From: Chryseosolibacter indicum | GTDB lineage: Bacteria > Bacteroidota > Bacteroidia > Cytophagales > Cyclobacteriaceae | NCBI RefSeq assembly: GCF_018598585.1 | Contig: NZ_JAHESD010000016.1 | Coordinates: 30,592-94,591, forward strand | Direction: 5' to 3' | Length of the DNA stretch: 64,000 bases | Shown: piece after piece, positions 47,846 through 56,133 of the stretch | Position numbering within the stretch: position 1 is the stretch's first letter | Layout of the letters: every line of letters starts with the position of its first letter | Translations under genes and position numbers: made by a program | The notes under the pieces: model-generated | Told to the model about the DNA's origin: nothing | The model's database searches: none | What the model saw: the letters and a program-made list of their open reading frames with translations, nothing else

Positions 47846-48220
47846 ATGAAAAATTATAAAGACCTAATTGTTTGGAAGAAAGCACATGCTTTTGTTTTAA
47901 CTGCTTATAAAACTTCTAAAAGTTTCCCTAAAGAAGAGCAATATAATCTAACAAGTCAATTGCGTAGGGCGGCTACTTCAATACCAACTAATCTTGCTGA
48001 GGGATGTGGTAAATTTACTCAGAGAGATTTCGCAAGCTATCTTCAAAATGCCCTTGGTTCATCAATGGAAGTTGAGTATTTGACTTTCCTTTCATTTGAG
48101 TTGGGCTATCTTGAAATTGATAATTTCAAGAGAATGGATTCTGGTATAAATGAAGTGAAGGCAATGCTAATTAGTTTACTAACTAAGGTAAGAAAAGAAG
48201 ATACTGTAAAGAAAAAATAA
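47846..48220 (+). CDS. Four-helix bundle protein (23S rRNA IVP/S23 family)
   Basis: This 124-residue protein has the family signature: an N-terminal YKDLIVWKKAH, SQLRRAATSIPTNLAEG and FLSFELGYLEI, all alpha-helical. Proteins of this family are encoded in 23S rRNA intervening sequences of Leptospira and also occur as scattered single genes in Bacteroidota. Here it interrupts the arg operon between argC and argD and is flanked by exact 16-bp inverted repeats. Function unknown; it has no known part in arginine synthesis. Confidence 0.88.
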   Translation: MKNYKDLIVWKKAHAFVLTAYKTSKSFPKEEQYNLTSQLRRAATSIPTNLAEGCGKFTQRDFASYLQNALGSSMEVEYLTFLSFELGYLEIDNFKRMDSGINEVKAMLISLLTKVRKEDTVKKK

Positions 48221-48230
48221 ATTTAACACG

Positions 48231-48246
48231 TTAAGCTTTCTGCTTT
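48231..48246 (+). repeat. Inverted repeat, right copy flanking the four-helix-bundle ORF
   Basis: Exact inverse of 47756-47771. It is embedded in a TGCTTT/AAGCTTT-rich stretch 29 bases before the argD start. Confidence 0.75.
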
Positions 48247-48274
48247 TTGCTTTAAGCTTTTTAGTTTTTTAAAG

Positions 48275-49396
48275 ATGAAATTGTTCGACGTCTACCCCCT
48301 CTTTAACATTACTCCAGCAAAAGCACAAGGCTCATGGCTGTGGGATGATAAGGGAGAAAAATACCTGGACCTCTACGGAGGCCATGCGGTAATATCCATT
48401 GGTCATTCGCACCCGCATTATGTAAAGCGATTAAGTGAACAGTTGAGCAAGATTGCTTTTTATTCCAACAGTGTTCAAAATAATCTTCAGGTTCAGTTTG
48501 CTGATAAGTTGGGTGAACTATCCGACTATCCTGATTATCAATTATTTCTTTGTAACTCAGGAGCAGAGGCAAATGAGAATGCGTTGAAGGTAGCATCTTT
48601 TGTTACCGGTAGAAAAAAAGTAATTGCTTTTAAGAAAGCTTTCCATGGTCGCACTTCGGGAGCAGTAGCTGCGACCGATAATCCAAAGATTGTTGCACCA
48701 TTCAATGCAGGACATGAGATAGTTTTTGTTCCGTTAAATGATGAAAGAGCTTTTGATCAAGCTCTTAACAATGAAGTAGCTGCTGTCATTATAGAGGGTA
48801 TACAAGGCGTAGGGGGGATACAACTTCCTGATGATACTTTCCTTCAATACATTCAAAAGAAGACCGAGGCCAATGGATCCTTGCTGATACTTGATGAGAT
48901 CCAATCAGGCTATGGCAGAACGGGTAAGTTCTTCGCGCATCAGCATGCAGGCATAAAAGCGCACCTGATAACGACAGCAAAAGGTATGGGTAATGGTTTC
49001 CCGATAGGTGGTCTTTTTATTCACCCGGATATAAAACCATGGAGCGGTATGTTAGGTACTACATTCGGTGGCAATTACCTGGCTTCTGTCGCCGGACTCG
49101 CTGTATTGGAAGTGATGGAGAAAGAAAATCTGATTGACAATGCGGGAATTATAGGCAACTACTGGATGAATGAGCTGAAGAATTTGTCTCAGATAACAGA
49201 AGTTCGGGGTAGAGGGTTAATGATTGGTATGGATTTGCCAGAAGAATTGAAGCAAGTGCGTAGCAATTTATTATTCAACCATCATATATTTACGGGCGAA
49301 GCAAAACCGAATACCATCAGGCTGCTTCCTTCTCTTGCCATCACACAAGAAGAAGCTGAATTATTTATTACTGCATTGAAAAAAGAATTGAAATGA
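48275..49396 (+). CDS. argD: N-acyl-ornithine aminotransferase ArgD
   Basis: This 373-residue class III PLP aminotransferase has the lysine K236 in TTAKGMGNG, LLILDEIQSGYGRTG (D207) and FFLCNSGAEANENA-like stretches near 90-102. It converts the acylated glutamate semialdehyde to acylornithine. Its last codons overlap the argF' start by 4 bases (ATGA), the sign of tight operon coupling. Confidence 0.95.
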   Translation: MKLFDVYPLFNITPAKAQGSWLWDDKGEKYLDLYGGHAVISIGHSHPHYVKRLSEQLSKIAFYSNSVQNNLQVQFADKLGELSDYPDYQLFLCNSGAEANENALKVASFVTGRKKVIAFKKAFHGRTSGAVAATDNPKIVAPFNAGHEIVFVPLNDERAFDQALNNEVAAVIIEGIQGVGGIQLPDDTFLQYIQKKTEANGSLLILDEIQSGYGRTGKFFAHQHAGIKAHLITTAKGMGNGFPIGGLFIHPDIKPWSGMLGTTFGGNYLASVAGLAVLEVMEKENLIDNAGIIGNYWMNELKNLSQITEVRGRGLMIGMDLPEELKQVRSNLLFNHHIFTGEAKPNTIRLLPSLAITQEEAELFITALKKELK

Positions 49397-50349
49397 AAAA
49401 TTTTATTTCGGTAAAAGACGTAACGGATATTAATGCACTTGTAAATAAGGCGCTGGCCTATAAGGCAGATCCTTTTCGCGACCGAACTTTAGGAGCAAAC
49501 AAACGCATCGGCTTGCTCTTCCTTAATCCAAGTATGCGTACACGATTAAGTACACAGATAGCTGCTGCAAACCTTGGCATGGAAGCCGTTGTATTTAATG
49601 TAGGTCAGGAGGGATGGGCGCTGGAGTTCGAAGACGAAGCGATTATGAGTGGTAGCACGGTGGAGCATGTAAAAGATGCTGCTCCTATACTCGGAAAGTA
49701 TTTTGATATTTTAGGCATTCGAACATTTCCTTCTTTGCAGAACAAGCAGGATGATTACAGTGAGCTTTACATCCAGCAATTTATTAAGTATGCAGGAATA
49801 CCTGTAGTAAGTCTTGAAAGCGCTACGTTACATCCATTGCAAAGCCTGACAGATATCATAACGATAACGGAGACTTTTAAGGAAAAGCGAAGACCAAAGG
49901 TTGTTCTCACATGGGCTCCCCATGTCAAAGCACTTCCTCAATGTGTTGCCAATAGCTTTTCGCAATGGATCAATGCCTGGGGTCAGGCAGATTTTGTAAT
50001 CACACATCCGGAAGATTATGAACTCGATCCTGCTTTTACAAAGGGTGCCTCTATAACACATGATCAGGACTACGCATTAAAAGGAGCCGACTTTGTTTAC
50101 GTAAAGAACTGGAGTACCTATAATGATTACGGCAGAATTTACTGTAACGACCCGGCGTGGATGCTTACCAGTGATAAACTTAATGCAACCAATCATGCTA
50201 AAGTAATGCATTGTTTGCCTGTGAGAAGAAACGTGGAGCTCAGTGATGAGGTGCTGGATGGTTTCAGTAGTATTGTAACACACCAGGCATCGAATAGGGT
50301 ATGGGCGGCACAATCAGTGCTAAGCGAATTATTAGCAAGACCTTTGTAA
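49393..50349 (+). CDS. argF': N-acyl-ornithine carbamoyltransferase ArgF'
   Basis: This 318-residue transcarbamylase has the carbamoyl phosphate motif SMRTRLS (about 47-53), HPLQSLTD and MHCLPVRRN. The MSGSTVEHV stretch places Val90 at the specificity position, where acetylornithine enzymes have Glu (E92 in X. campestris) and the B. fragilis succinylornithine enzyme has Pro90. The family carbamoylates acylated ornithine, not free ornithine. Succinylornithine is the favoured guess. Confidence 0.92.
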   Translation: MKNFISVKDVTDINALVNKALAYKADPFRDRTLGANKRIGLLFLNPSMRTRLSTQIAAANLGMEAVVFNVGQEGWALEFEDEAIMSGSTVEHVKDAAPILGKYFDILGIRTFPSLQNKQDDYSELYIQQFIKYAGIPVVSLESATLHPLQSLTDIITITETFKEKRRPKVVLTWAPHVKALPQCVANSFSQWINAWGQADFVITHPEDYELDPAFTKGASITHDQDYALKGADFVYVKNWSTYNDYGRIYCNDPAWMLTSDKLNATNHAKVMHCLPVRRNVELSDEVLDGFSSIVTHQASNRVWAAQSVLSELLARPL

Positions 50350-50364
50350 AAATCGGTAGTATTA

Positions 50365-51153
50365 ATGAATAAGCTCTTTATAATAAAGATCGGCGGAAAT
50401 GTTTTAGACAATCCTGAAGCATTAAAGAAATTTCTTGCTGATTTCGCATCAATAAAAGAACCTAAGATATTAATACATGGTGGGGGAAAGATCGCTACTA
50501 AATTAGGTGAGCAATTGGGCATTCAATCCAACTATATAAATGGACGGAGGATAACTGATTCTCAAACACTTGACGTTGTCACTATGGTGTATGGAGGGCT
50601 CGTTAATAAACAAATTGTAGCATCGCTCCAGCAATTGGGCTGCAACGCTCTGGGTTTAACAGGTGCTGATGGAAATGTAATCAAGGCTGTTAAGAGACCA
50701 ATAAAGGATATTGACTACGGATATGTAGGAGATATTAAGCCGGACAGTGTTAATTCTTCCCTGCTTTATTTTCTGTTAAAACAGAATACCGTGCCCGTGT
50801 TTGCACCATTAACCCATGCTGATGGCACGATGTTAAATACCAATGCAGATACTATTGCTTCGGTGTTGGCTGTTGCACTGGGAAAGCATTTCGATGTTCG
50901 TTTAATATTTTGCTTCGAAAAGAAGGGTGTATTGCGTGATGTAAACGATCCTGACTCTGTAATAAGACACCTTCCAAAGAGTTCGTATAATGATCTCCTT
51001 ACAAAAAATGTATTTGCTGATGGCATTTTACCCAAGCTGGAGAACGCTTTTGCAGCAATTCATGCCGGCGTAAAAGAAGTTTTGATAGGAGAGGCAAGTG
51101 ATCTTACAAAGAATACGGGACTTGAGACTGAAGGAACGTTAATAACTTCATGA
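50365..51153 (+). CDS. argB: N-acetylglutamate kinase ArgB
   Basis: This 262-residue amino acid kinase has the phosphate loop KIGGNVLDN, the LIHGGGK motif (acyl-glutamate binding) and GLTGADGNV, and lacks the N-terminal arginine-sensing helix of long forms. Short ArgBs are often insensitive to arginine, so feedback may act on transcription instead. It is 15 bases after argF'. Confidence 0.94.
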   Translation: MNKLFIIKIGGNVLDNPEALKKFLADFASIKEPKILIHGGGKIATKLGEQLGIQSNYINGRRITDSQTLDVVTMVYGGLVNKQIVASLQQLGCNALGLTGADGNVIKAVKRPIKDIDYGYVGDIKPDSVNSSLLYFLLKQNTVPVFAPLTHADGTMLNTNADTIASVLAVALGKHFDVRLIFCFEKKGVLRDVNDPDSVIRHLPKSSYNDLLTKNVFADGILPKLENAFAAIHAGVKEVLIGEASDLTKNTGLETEGTLITS

Positions 51154-51183
51154 AATAAATAAATCTTAAAACCTGATTCAACT

Positions 51184-52245
51184 ATGGAGCAGCAACTGGA
51201 TGAAGTAGCGATTAATTTACTGGAACAACTAATAGCTATTCCCTCTTTCAGCAAAGAAGAAGACAATACTGCTACTGTTTTAGAAGGTTTTTTTGAACAA
51301 CACAATATCCCTACACAACGCAAGGGAAATAATGTTTGGGCAATTAATCAGAACTACAATCCATCCCTTCCCACTATACTTTTAAATTCACACCACGATA
51401 CAGTTAAGCCAAACACACAATACACGCGTGATCCTTTTCTTCCTGAAATAATAGAAGGGAAGCTATTTGGCCTTGGAAGCAATGATGCAGGTGGCCCTTT
51501 AGTATGTTTGATAGCTACGTTCCTGCATTTTTATTTACAGAAGAATCTGAAGTATAACATTGTGTTGGCCGCTACTGCTGAAGAAGAGATATCGGGTTCA
51601 GGTGGTATAGAAAGTATTTGGGAACTTTTGCCGAAGATCGATTTTGCAATTGTGGGAGAACCAACCCTGTGTAATATGGCGGTCGCTGAGAAAGGTTTGA
51701 TGGTTCTGGATTGTGTCGCACGAGGCAAGGCAGGGCACGCTGCAAGGGAGGAGGGAGTTAATGCCATCTATGAAGCTATTAAAGATATTGAGTGGATAAG
51801 AAATTATAAATTTCCCAAAGTGTCTCAAACGTTAGGAGAAATTAAGATGACTGTAACCGTGATCAATGCAGGTAAACAGCATAACGTAGTGCCTGCGGAA
51901 TGTGGTTATACAATTGATGTGCGTGTTACAGATCAGTATACACTGGAAGAGGTACTTGAAATCATCAGGAGCAATGTTAAGAGCGAGGTAACCCCAAGGT
52001 CGCTACGCATGCGATCTTCTGGAATTGATAGTAATCATCCGCTCGTTCTTGCTGCGAAAGATCTGAACCTCGAATTATACGGCTCACCTACTACCTCCGA
52101 TCAGGCGCTTATTCCAGTACCATCTGTAAAGATGGGGCCTGGTGATTCTGCGCGGTCACACACTGCTGATGAATTTATTTATATAGCAGAAATTGTTAAG
52201 GGCATTGATACTTATATCGCCTTATTAAATAAGGTTATTTACTGA
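51184..52245 (+). CDS. argE: M20 deacylase ArgE-like
   Basis: This 353-residue zinc aminoacylase of family M20 has NSHHDTVKPN (metal His/Asp), NDAGGPL, the AATAEEEISGSGG general-base Glu, and the usual lid domain in the middle. It removes the acyl group from acyl-citrulline/ornithine in this pathway. It is 7 bases ahead of argH. Confidence 0.92.
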   Translation: MEQQLDEVAINLLEQLIAIPSFSKEEDNTATVLEGFFEQHNIPTQRKGNNVWAINQNYNPSLPTILLNSHHDTVKPNTQYTRDPFLPEIIEGKLFGLGSNDAGGPLVCLIATFLHFYLQKNLKYNIVLAATAEEEISGSGGIESIWELLPKIDFAIVGEPTLCNMAVAEKGLMVLDCVARGKAGHAAREEGVNAIYEAIKDIEWIRNYKFPKVSQTLGEIKMTVTVINAGKQHNVVPAECGYTIDVRVTDQYTLEEVLEIIRSNVKSEVTPRSLRMRSSGIDSNHPLVLAAKDLNLELYGSPTTSDQALIPVPSVKMGPGDSARSHTADEFIYIAEIVKGIDTYIALLNKVIY

Positions 52246-52251
52246 TACTAT

Positions 52252-53583
52252 ATGAAACTCTGGCAAAAAGATAAAGCATCCCTTAAAGAAGTAGAAAAAT
52301 TTACGGTAGGCAAAGATCAGGAGATGGATCTTTATCTTGCGCGCTTTGATGTACTTGGCTCGCTTGCGCATATTACCATGCTTGAGTCAATCGGACTCCT
52401 GAAAAGCGACGAGCTTTCAGTCTTATCTTCTGAATTAAAGCGTATATACAAAAGGATTGAAGAAGGAAATTTTATAGTAGAGGAAGGAATTGAAGATATC
52501 CATTCACAAGTAGAGCTTGAGCTTACTAAAAAGTTAGGTGACATTGGAAAGAAAATACATAGTGGCAGGTCCAGGAATGATCAGGTTCTTGTTGATATTA
52601 AACTCTACCTGCGTTATGAAATTGAAGAGATTGTTGCAGAGGTAAAAAACCTGTTTGATTTGCTCGTACAGCAGAGCGAAAAGTATAAGGACTATCTGCT
52701 ACCGGGGTATACGCATTTTCAACTTGCCATGCCATCGTCATTTGGATTGTGGTTTGGGGCATATGCTGAAAGCCTGATTGATGATCTGGTAACACTTCAC
52801 GGCGCTTATCAGGTTGTAAATAAAAATCCATTAGGTTCGGCTGCGGGGTACGGTTCTTCTTTTCCCATTAATCGGAAACTAACAACGGAGTTGTTAGGGT
52901 TCAGCACGTTAAATTATAACGTTGTTTATGCGCAGATGGGCAGAGGTAAGACCGAGCGCATTGTTGCAAGTAGCCTCTCGAATATTGCCGGCACGCTTAG
53001 CAAGCTTTCTATGGACGCCTGCCTGTTTTTAAATCAAAATTTCGGATTCATTAGTTTTCCTGAGGAGTTGACAACGGGGTCCAGCATCATGCCTCATAAA
53101 AAGAATCCGGATGTATTTGAATTAATACGGGGTCGTTGTAATCAATTGATGGCGTTGCCAAATGACATTGCCCTTGTTATATCTAATCTCCCTTCCGGTT
53201 ATCACAGAGAGATGCAGTTACTAAAAGAACTTTTGTTTCCCGCTATTCAGCATTTAAAGCATTGTCTCCGGATGAGCCAGTTGATGCTAAGCAACATTAG
53301 TATTAAAGATAATATTCTTCATGATGAGAAATATAAATTCCTGTTTAGTGTAGAGGAAGTCAACAAGTTGGTAGTGGCGGGAATGCCATTCCGTGATGCT
53401 TACAAAAAGGTAGGAATGGATATAGAAAGAGGCTTTTTTAAATCTGATACACATTTAAATCATACCCATCAAGGCAGTATCGGCAATCTATGCTTGCCTG
53501 AAATATCGGCCTTGATGAATGCTACTATAGATGGCTTCCGATTTAACGATTATAAGGAAGCAATTAAGCGATTGCTCGTATAG
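52252..53583 (+). CDS. argH: Argininosuccinate lyase ArgH
   Basis: This 443-residue lyase has the fumarase-superfamily signature GSSIMPHKKNPDVFE, HSGRSRNDQV and HFQLAMPSSFG. It splits argininosuccinate to arginine and fumarate. It ends the operon; the 195-base gap after it has no clear terminator. Confidence 0.95.
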   Translation: MKLWQKDKASLKEVEKFTVGKDQEMDLYLARFDVLGSLAHITMLESIGLLKSDELSVLSSELKRIYKRIEEGNFIVEEGIEDIHSQVELELTKKLGDIGKKIHSGRSRNDQVLVDIKLYLRYEIEEIVAEVKNLFDLLVQQSEKYKDYLLPGYTHFQLAMPSSFGLWFGAYAESLIDDLVTLHGAYQVVNKNPLGSAAGYGSSFPINRKLTTELLGFSTLNYNVVYAQMGRGKTERIVASSLSNIAGTLSKLSMDACLFLNQNFGFISFPEELTTGSSIMPHKKNPDVFELIRGRCNQLMALPNDIALVISNLPSGYHREMQLLKELLFPAIQHLKHCLRMSQLMLSNISIKDNILHDEKYKFLFSVEEVNKLVVAGMPFRDAYKKVGMDIERGFFKSDTHLNHTHQGSIGNLCLPEISALMNATIDGFRFNDYKEAIKRLLV

Positions 53584-53778
53584 CGGCCATCTGTTGTGGA
53601 TATAATTCCTCAGGGGAAGCTTAATCGAATCTGATTCTGTCGTTTGCACAAACCGTTTTAGGAAATAATTAATGCCTTTAGCCTGGATGGCATAGAGTTT
53701 TATTTAAACAATCCGCATTCTTCTTAGGAGGGATGCATTGTAGGGTAAAGGATGTGTAACAAATAATTGTTAAGAACT

Positions 53779-53979
53779 ATGAATCAGACTATTCAAAAAA
53801 GACGACCAAATGATTTTCCTGAGTTACAGATTGGTTACCCTGAACGTAACGATGTAAGAGATCCTAATCATGAAATGGAAAGAATACACGTTAATCTGGA
53901 GAGTCTTGAGTTACTAAGAACAACTGCTGATGGCGTAACTCGGGAAATGAGGGGACAAGGTTCTCTTGGTCACGATTGA
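53779..53979 (+). CDS. Small hydrophilic hypothetical protein (66 aa)
   Basis: This 66-residue soluble protein has Arg/Asn/Asp-rich segments (RRPNDFPELQIGYPERNDVRD) and ends GQGSLGHD. No family recognised. A TTG at 53767 would add four residues; the ATG at 53779 is used. It stands alone, followed by a strong terminator. Confidence 0.6.
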   Translation: MNQTIQKRRPNDFPELQIGYPERNDVRDPNHEMERIHVNLESLELLRTTADGVTREMRGQGSLGHD

Positions 53980-54013
53980 ATTATACGATTGGCTTTGAAA
54001 AGAAGCTATTATT

Positions 54014-54050
54014 AAAATGCACCGATATCAATAAATCGGTGCATTTTTAT
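54014..54050 (+). terminator. Intrinsic terminator
   Basis: A perfect 13-bp stem (54014-54026 with 54035-54047) with an 8-nt loop, followed by T residues. Confidence 0.85.
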
Positions 54051-54100
54051 TTAAAGGACGGTATTGTTTTTTACTGCCGATATTTCAATCAAACTTTTGC

Positions 54101-55183
54101 ATGATTGAATCTATTGCCAGGATAATAATCTTCGTTTGTAGTTATATCCTCATTATAATATCTTTAATACCCCTCATAAGACGAGACAATTGGATATTTA
54201 GAATTTTCGAGTATCCCCGAGCACAAAAGGTATTCATAAACCTTCTACTCATTATTCTGTTCCTCTTCCTGTCTGATCTTCATCAAACGCATCATAATAT
54301 TCTGCTGACATTATTGATTTGCAACGGAGGATATCTTCTCTTTCAGATATGGCCTTATACTGTATTCTCCGGTCATCAATTGAAAAAGACCAGAGAGTAT
54401 GTCGATACAAAAGCAATCAGATTACTAATTTTTAATGTGTACCAAGAGAACAGAGATGTTAATTCGTGTTTAAGAACAATCCAGGAACACGGTCCTGACG
54501 TTGTCCTTCTTGTAGAAACAGACAAATGGTGGAAGACGCAACTTGATAATAGTTTATTGAAGTTATATAAGTATACAGTATCAAAACCACTTGATAACAC
54601 GTATGGTATGATGCTCTATTCCAGGTTAGAACTTATAAATCCTAAGGTTAAATTTTTAGTGGAAGATGATATTCCCTCTATTCATACCGAAGTCCAATTG
54701 ACATCAGGAGAAGTATTTAGATTATTTTGTCTTCATCCTAAGCCACCTGTACCCACTGAAAATGCCCGATCTACAGAGCGGGATGCGGAAATATTGTTAG
54801 TAGCAAAACAGGCTAAGGCATCGGATTTACCAGTGATAGTTGCAGGAGACTTAAATGACGTAGCATGGAGTTACACAACAGAATTGTTTTTAAAGACAAG
54901 TGAGTTGCTCGATCCACGAAGGGGGAGAGGTTTCTTTAGCACCTTTCATGCAAACCATTGGTTTTTACGTTGGCCTTTAGATCATGTTTTTTGTTCAAAG
55001 CATTTTCAGTTAAATAAACTACAGCGGTTGCCACAGGCAGGTTCTGATCATTTTCCCATTCTTATTGAGTTAGTTCTGCATCAGGAGGAAGCTTATAATA
55101 ATAGTAATAAGGTTTTAAAAGCGACCAGGGCTGAGAAACTTCAGGCAAATAAAAAAATAGAAAAAACTACCCGCCAAAAGTAG
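54101..55183 (+). CDS. Membrane-anchored endonuclease/exonuclease/phosphatase family protein
   Basis: This 360-residue protein has an N-terminal set of about three helices (residues 1-90), then an EEP domain with LLIFNVYQEN, LVETDKWW, IVAGDLNDVAW and GSDHFPILIE (catalytic acids and His). The C-terminus is Lys-rich. Family members hydrolyse phosphodiesters in nucleic acids or lipids; which one is not clear. A box AACTTTTG ends one base before the ATG, so a nearly leaderless mRNA is possible. Confidence 0.85.
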   Translation: MIESIARIIIFVCSYILIIISLIPLIRRDNWIFRIFEYPRAQKVFINLLLIILFLFLSDLHQTHHNILLTLLICNGGYLLFQIWPYTVFSGHQLKKTREYVDTKAIRLLIFNVYQENRDVNSCLRTIQEHGPDVVLLVETDKWWKTQLDNSLLKLYKYTVSKPLDNTYGMMLYSRLELINPKVKFLVEDDIPSIHTEVQLTSGEVFRLFCLHPKPPVPTENARSTERDAEILLVAKQAKASDLPVIVAGDLNDVAWSYTTELFLKTSELLDPRRGRGFFSTFHANHWFLRWPLDHVFCSKHFQLNKLQRLPQAGSDHFPILIELVLHQEEAYNNSNKVLKATRAEKLQANKKIEKTTRQK

Positions 55184-55240
55184 TATTGCAGTGCTTTCCA
55201 GCAGTTTATAACATTTTTAGCTAATATATTTCTTAAATAA

Positions 55241-55266
55241 TATAAATGAATGAACATTCATTTATA
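55241..55266 (+). promoter_or_regulatory. Palindromic operator overlapping the TetR gene -7 box
   Basis: Two 12-base arms in perfect inversion (55241-55252 and 55255-55266) are separated by AA. A TAnnTTTG box (TATATTTG at 55263-55270) overlaps the right arm and the ATG follows at 55275, so the regulator probably represses its own operon from here. Confidence 0.7.
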
Positions 55267-55274
55267 TTTGCCTT

Positions 55275-55868
55275 ATGCGGGTTCGCGATGAAAATAAAGA
55301 GCTCTCGATAAGAGAAAGGGCAGTTGAAATGCTTGTTGCAGAGGGTTTTGATGGGCTCAGTATGCAGAAGCTTGCAAAGGTGGCTGGTGTTTCACCTGCG
55401 ACAATCTATATCTACTTTAAAGATCGCGATGACCTCATTATCCAGTTATGGGTCGGAGAGATGAAAAGAATGATGCACGCAACACTGGAAGGATTTGATC
55501 CTAATATGTCTTTTGAAGAGGGATTGAAAGTTCAGTGGTTGAACAGAGCTAAATTTTATATTGAAAATCCTGCTACCGCGCATTTTATGGAGCAAATTAA
55601 GTATTCGCCGTACTATGAAAAATGCAGGGGAAAAATAGATAAGAAGTTTTTGAATGCAATGGGTGAATTTGTTCATAATGCGATAAAAAGAAAGGAGTTG
55701 GTAAAACTTCCATTAGAAATTTATTGGGCCATAGCTTTTGCACCACTATATCAACTCGTAAAACTTCATATGTCTGGAAGAGGAATGAGTGGTCTCGAAA
55801 AATTTGAATTGGATGAAAAGACAATGAACCAGACATTAAAACTAGTTATCAAGGCATTAAGACCTTAA
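55275..55868 (+). CDS. TetR/AcrR family transcriptional regulator
   Basis: This 197-residue regulator has an N-terminal HTH (LSMQKLAKVAGVSPATIYIYFKDRDDLI, about 30-57) and a C-terminal helical ligand domain. It heads an operon with an HMA-like protein and an MFS exporter, so it likely controls an efflux response. A strong palindrome precedes it. No start other than ATG 55275 fits. Confidence 0.9.
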   Translation: MRVRDENKELSIRERAVEMLVAEGFDGLSMQKLAKVAGVSPATIYIYFKDRDDLIIQLWVGEMKRMMHATLEGFDPNMSFEEGLKVQWLNRAKFYIENPATAHFMEQIKYSPYYEKCRGKIDKKFLNAMGEFVHNAIKRKELVKLPLEIYWAIAFAPLYQLVKLHMSGRGMSGLEKFELDEKTMNQTLKLVIKALRP

Positions 55869-55890
55869 CTAACATTAATTCCAGAGATGT

Positions 55891-56124
55891 ATGTATTTAG
55901 AGCCTGTTTCCGAAATACTGATTTTTAAAACCAATATTTTAGACATTCAAGATATTGAAAAGGTGGCTTCTGTTTTAGATGCGGATGCCAGAGTCAAGAA
56001 GTGGAATGTTGATCGTGAGGATGTGGACCACGTATTACGTATTCAATCAGATTGTTTAGATTGTAGACACATCATTGAACTTGTTCACAAATGCGGCTAT
56101 GAGTGCGAAGAGTTACCTGATTAA
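55891..56124 (+). CDS. HMA-like small protein with CLDC motif
   Basis: This 77-residue protein has a ferredoxin-like beta-alpha-beta pattern resembling heavy-metal-associated domains. The CxxC is at the C-terminal side (DCLDCRH), not in loop 1 as in classical HMA domains, so metal transfer is uncertain. It sits between the TetR and MFS genes with short gaps (22 and 9 bases). Confidence 0.65.
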   Translation: MYLEPVSEILIFKTNILDIQDIEKVASVLDADARVKKWNVDREDVDHVLRIQSDCLDCRHIIELVHKCGYECEELPD

Positions 56125-56133
56125 ATAATTAAT

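Noticed and set aside
44569..53583. Idea that this operon contains standard ornithine carbamoyltransferase (argF)
   Set aside because: The transcarbamylase has the acylornithine-type motifs and order, and the operon contains an M20 deacylase after it, so it is the acyl variant.
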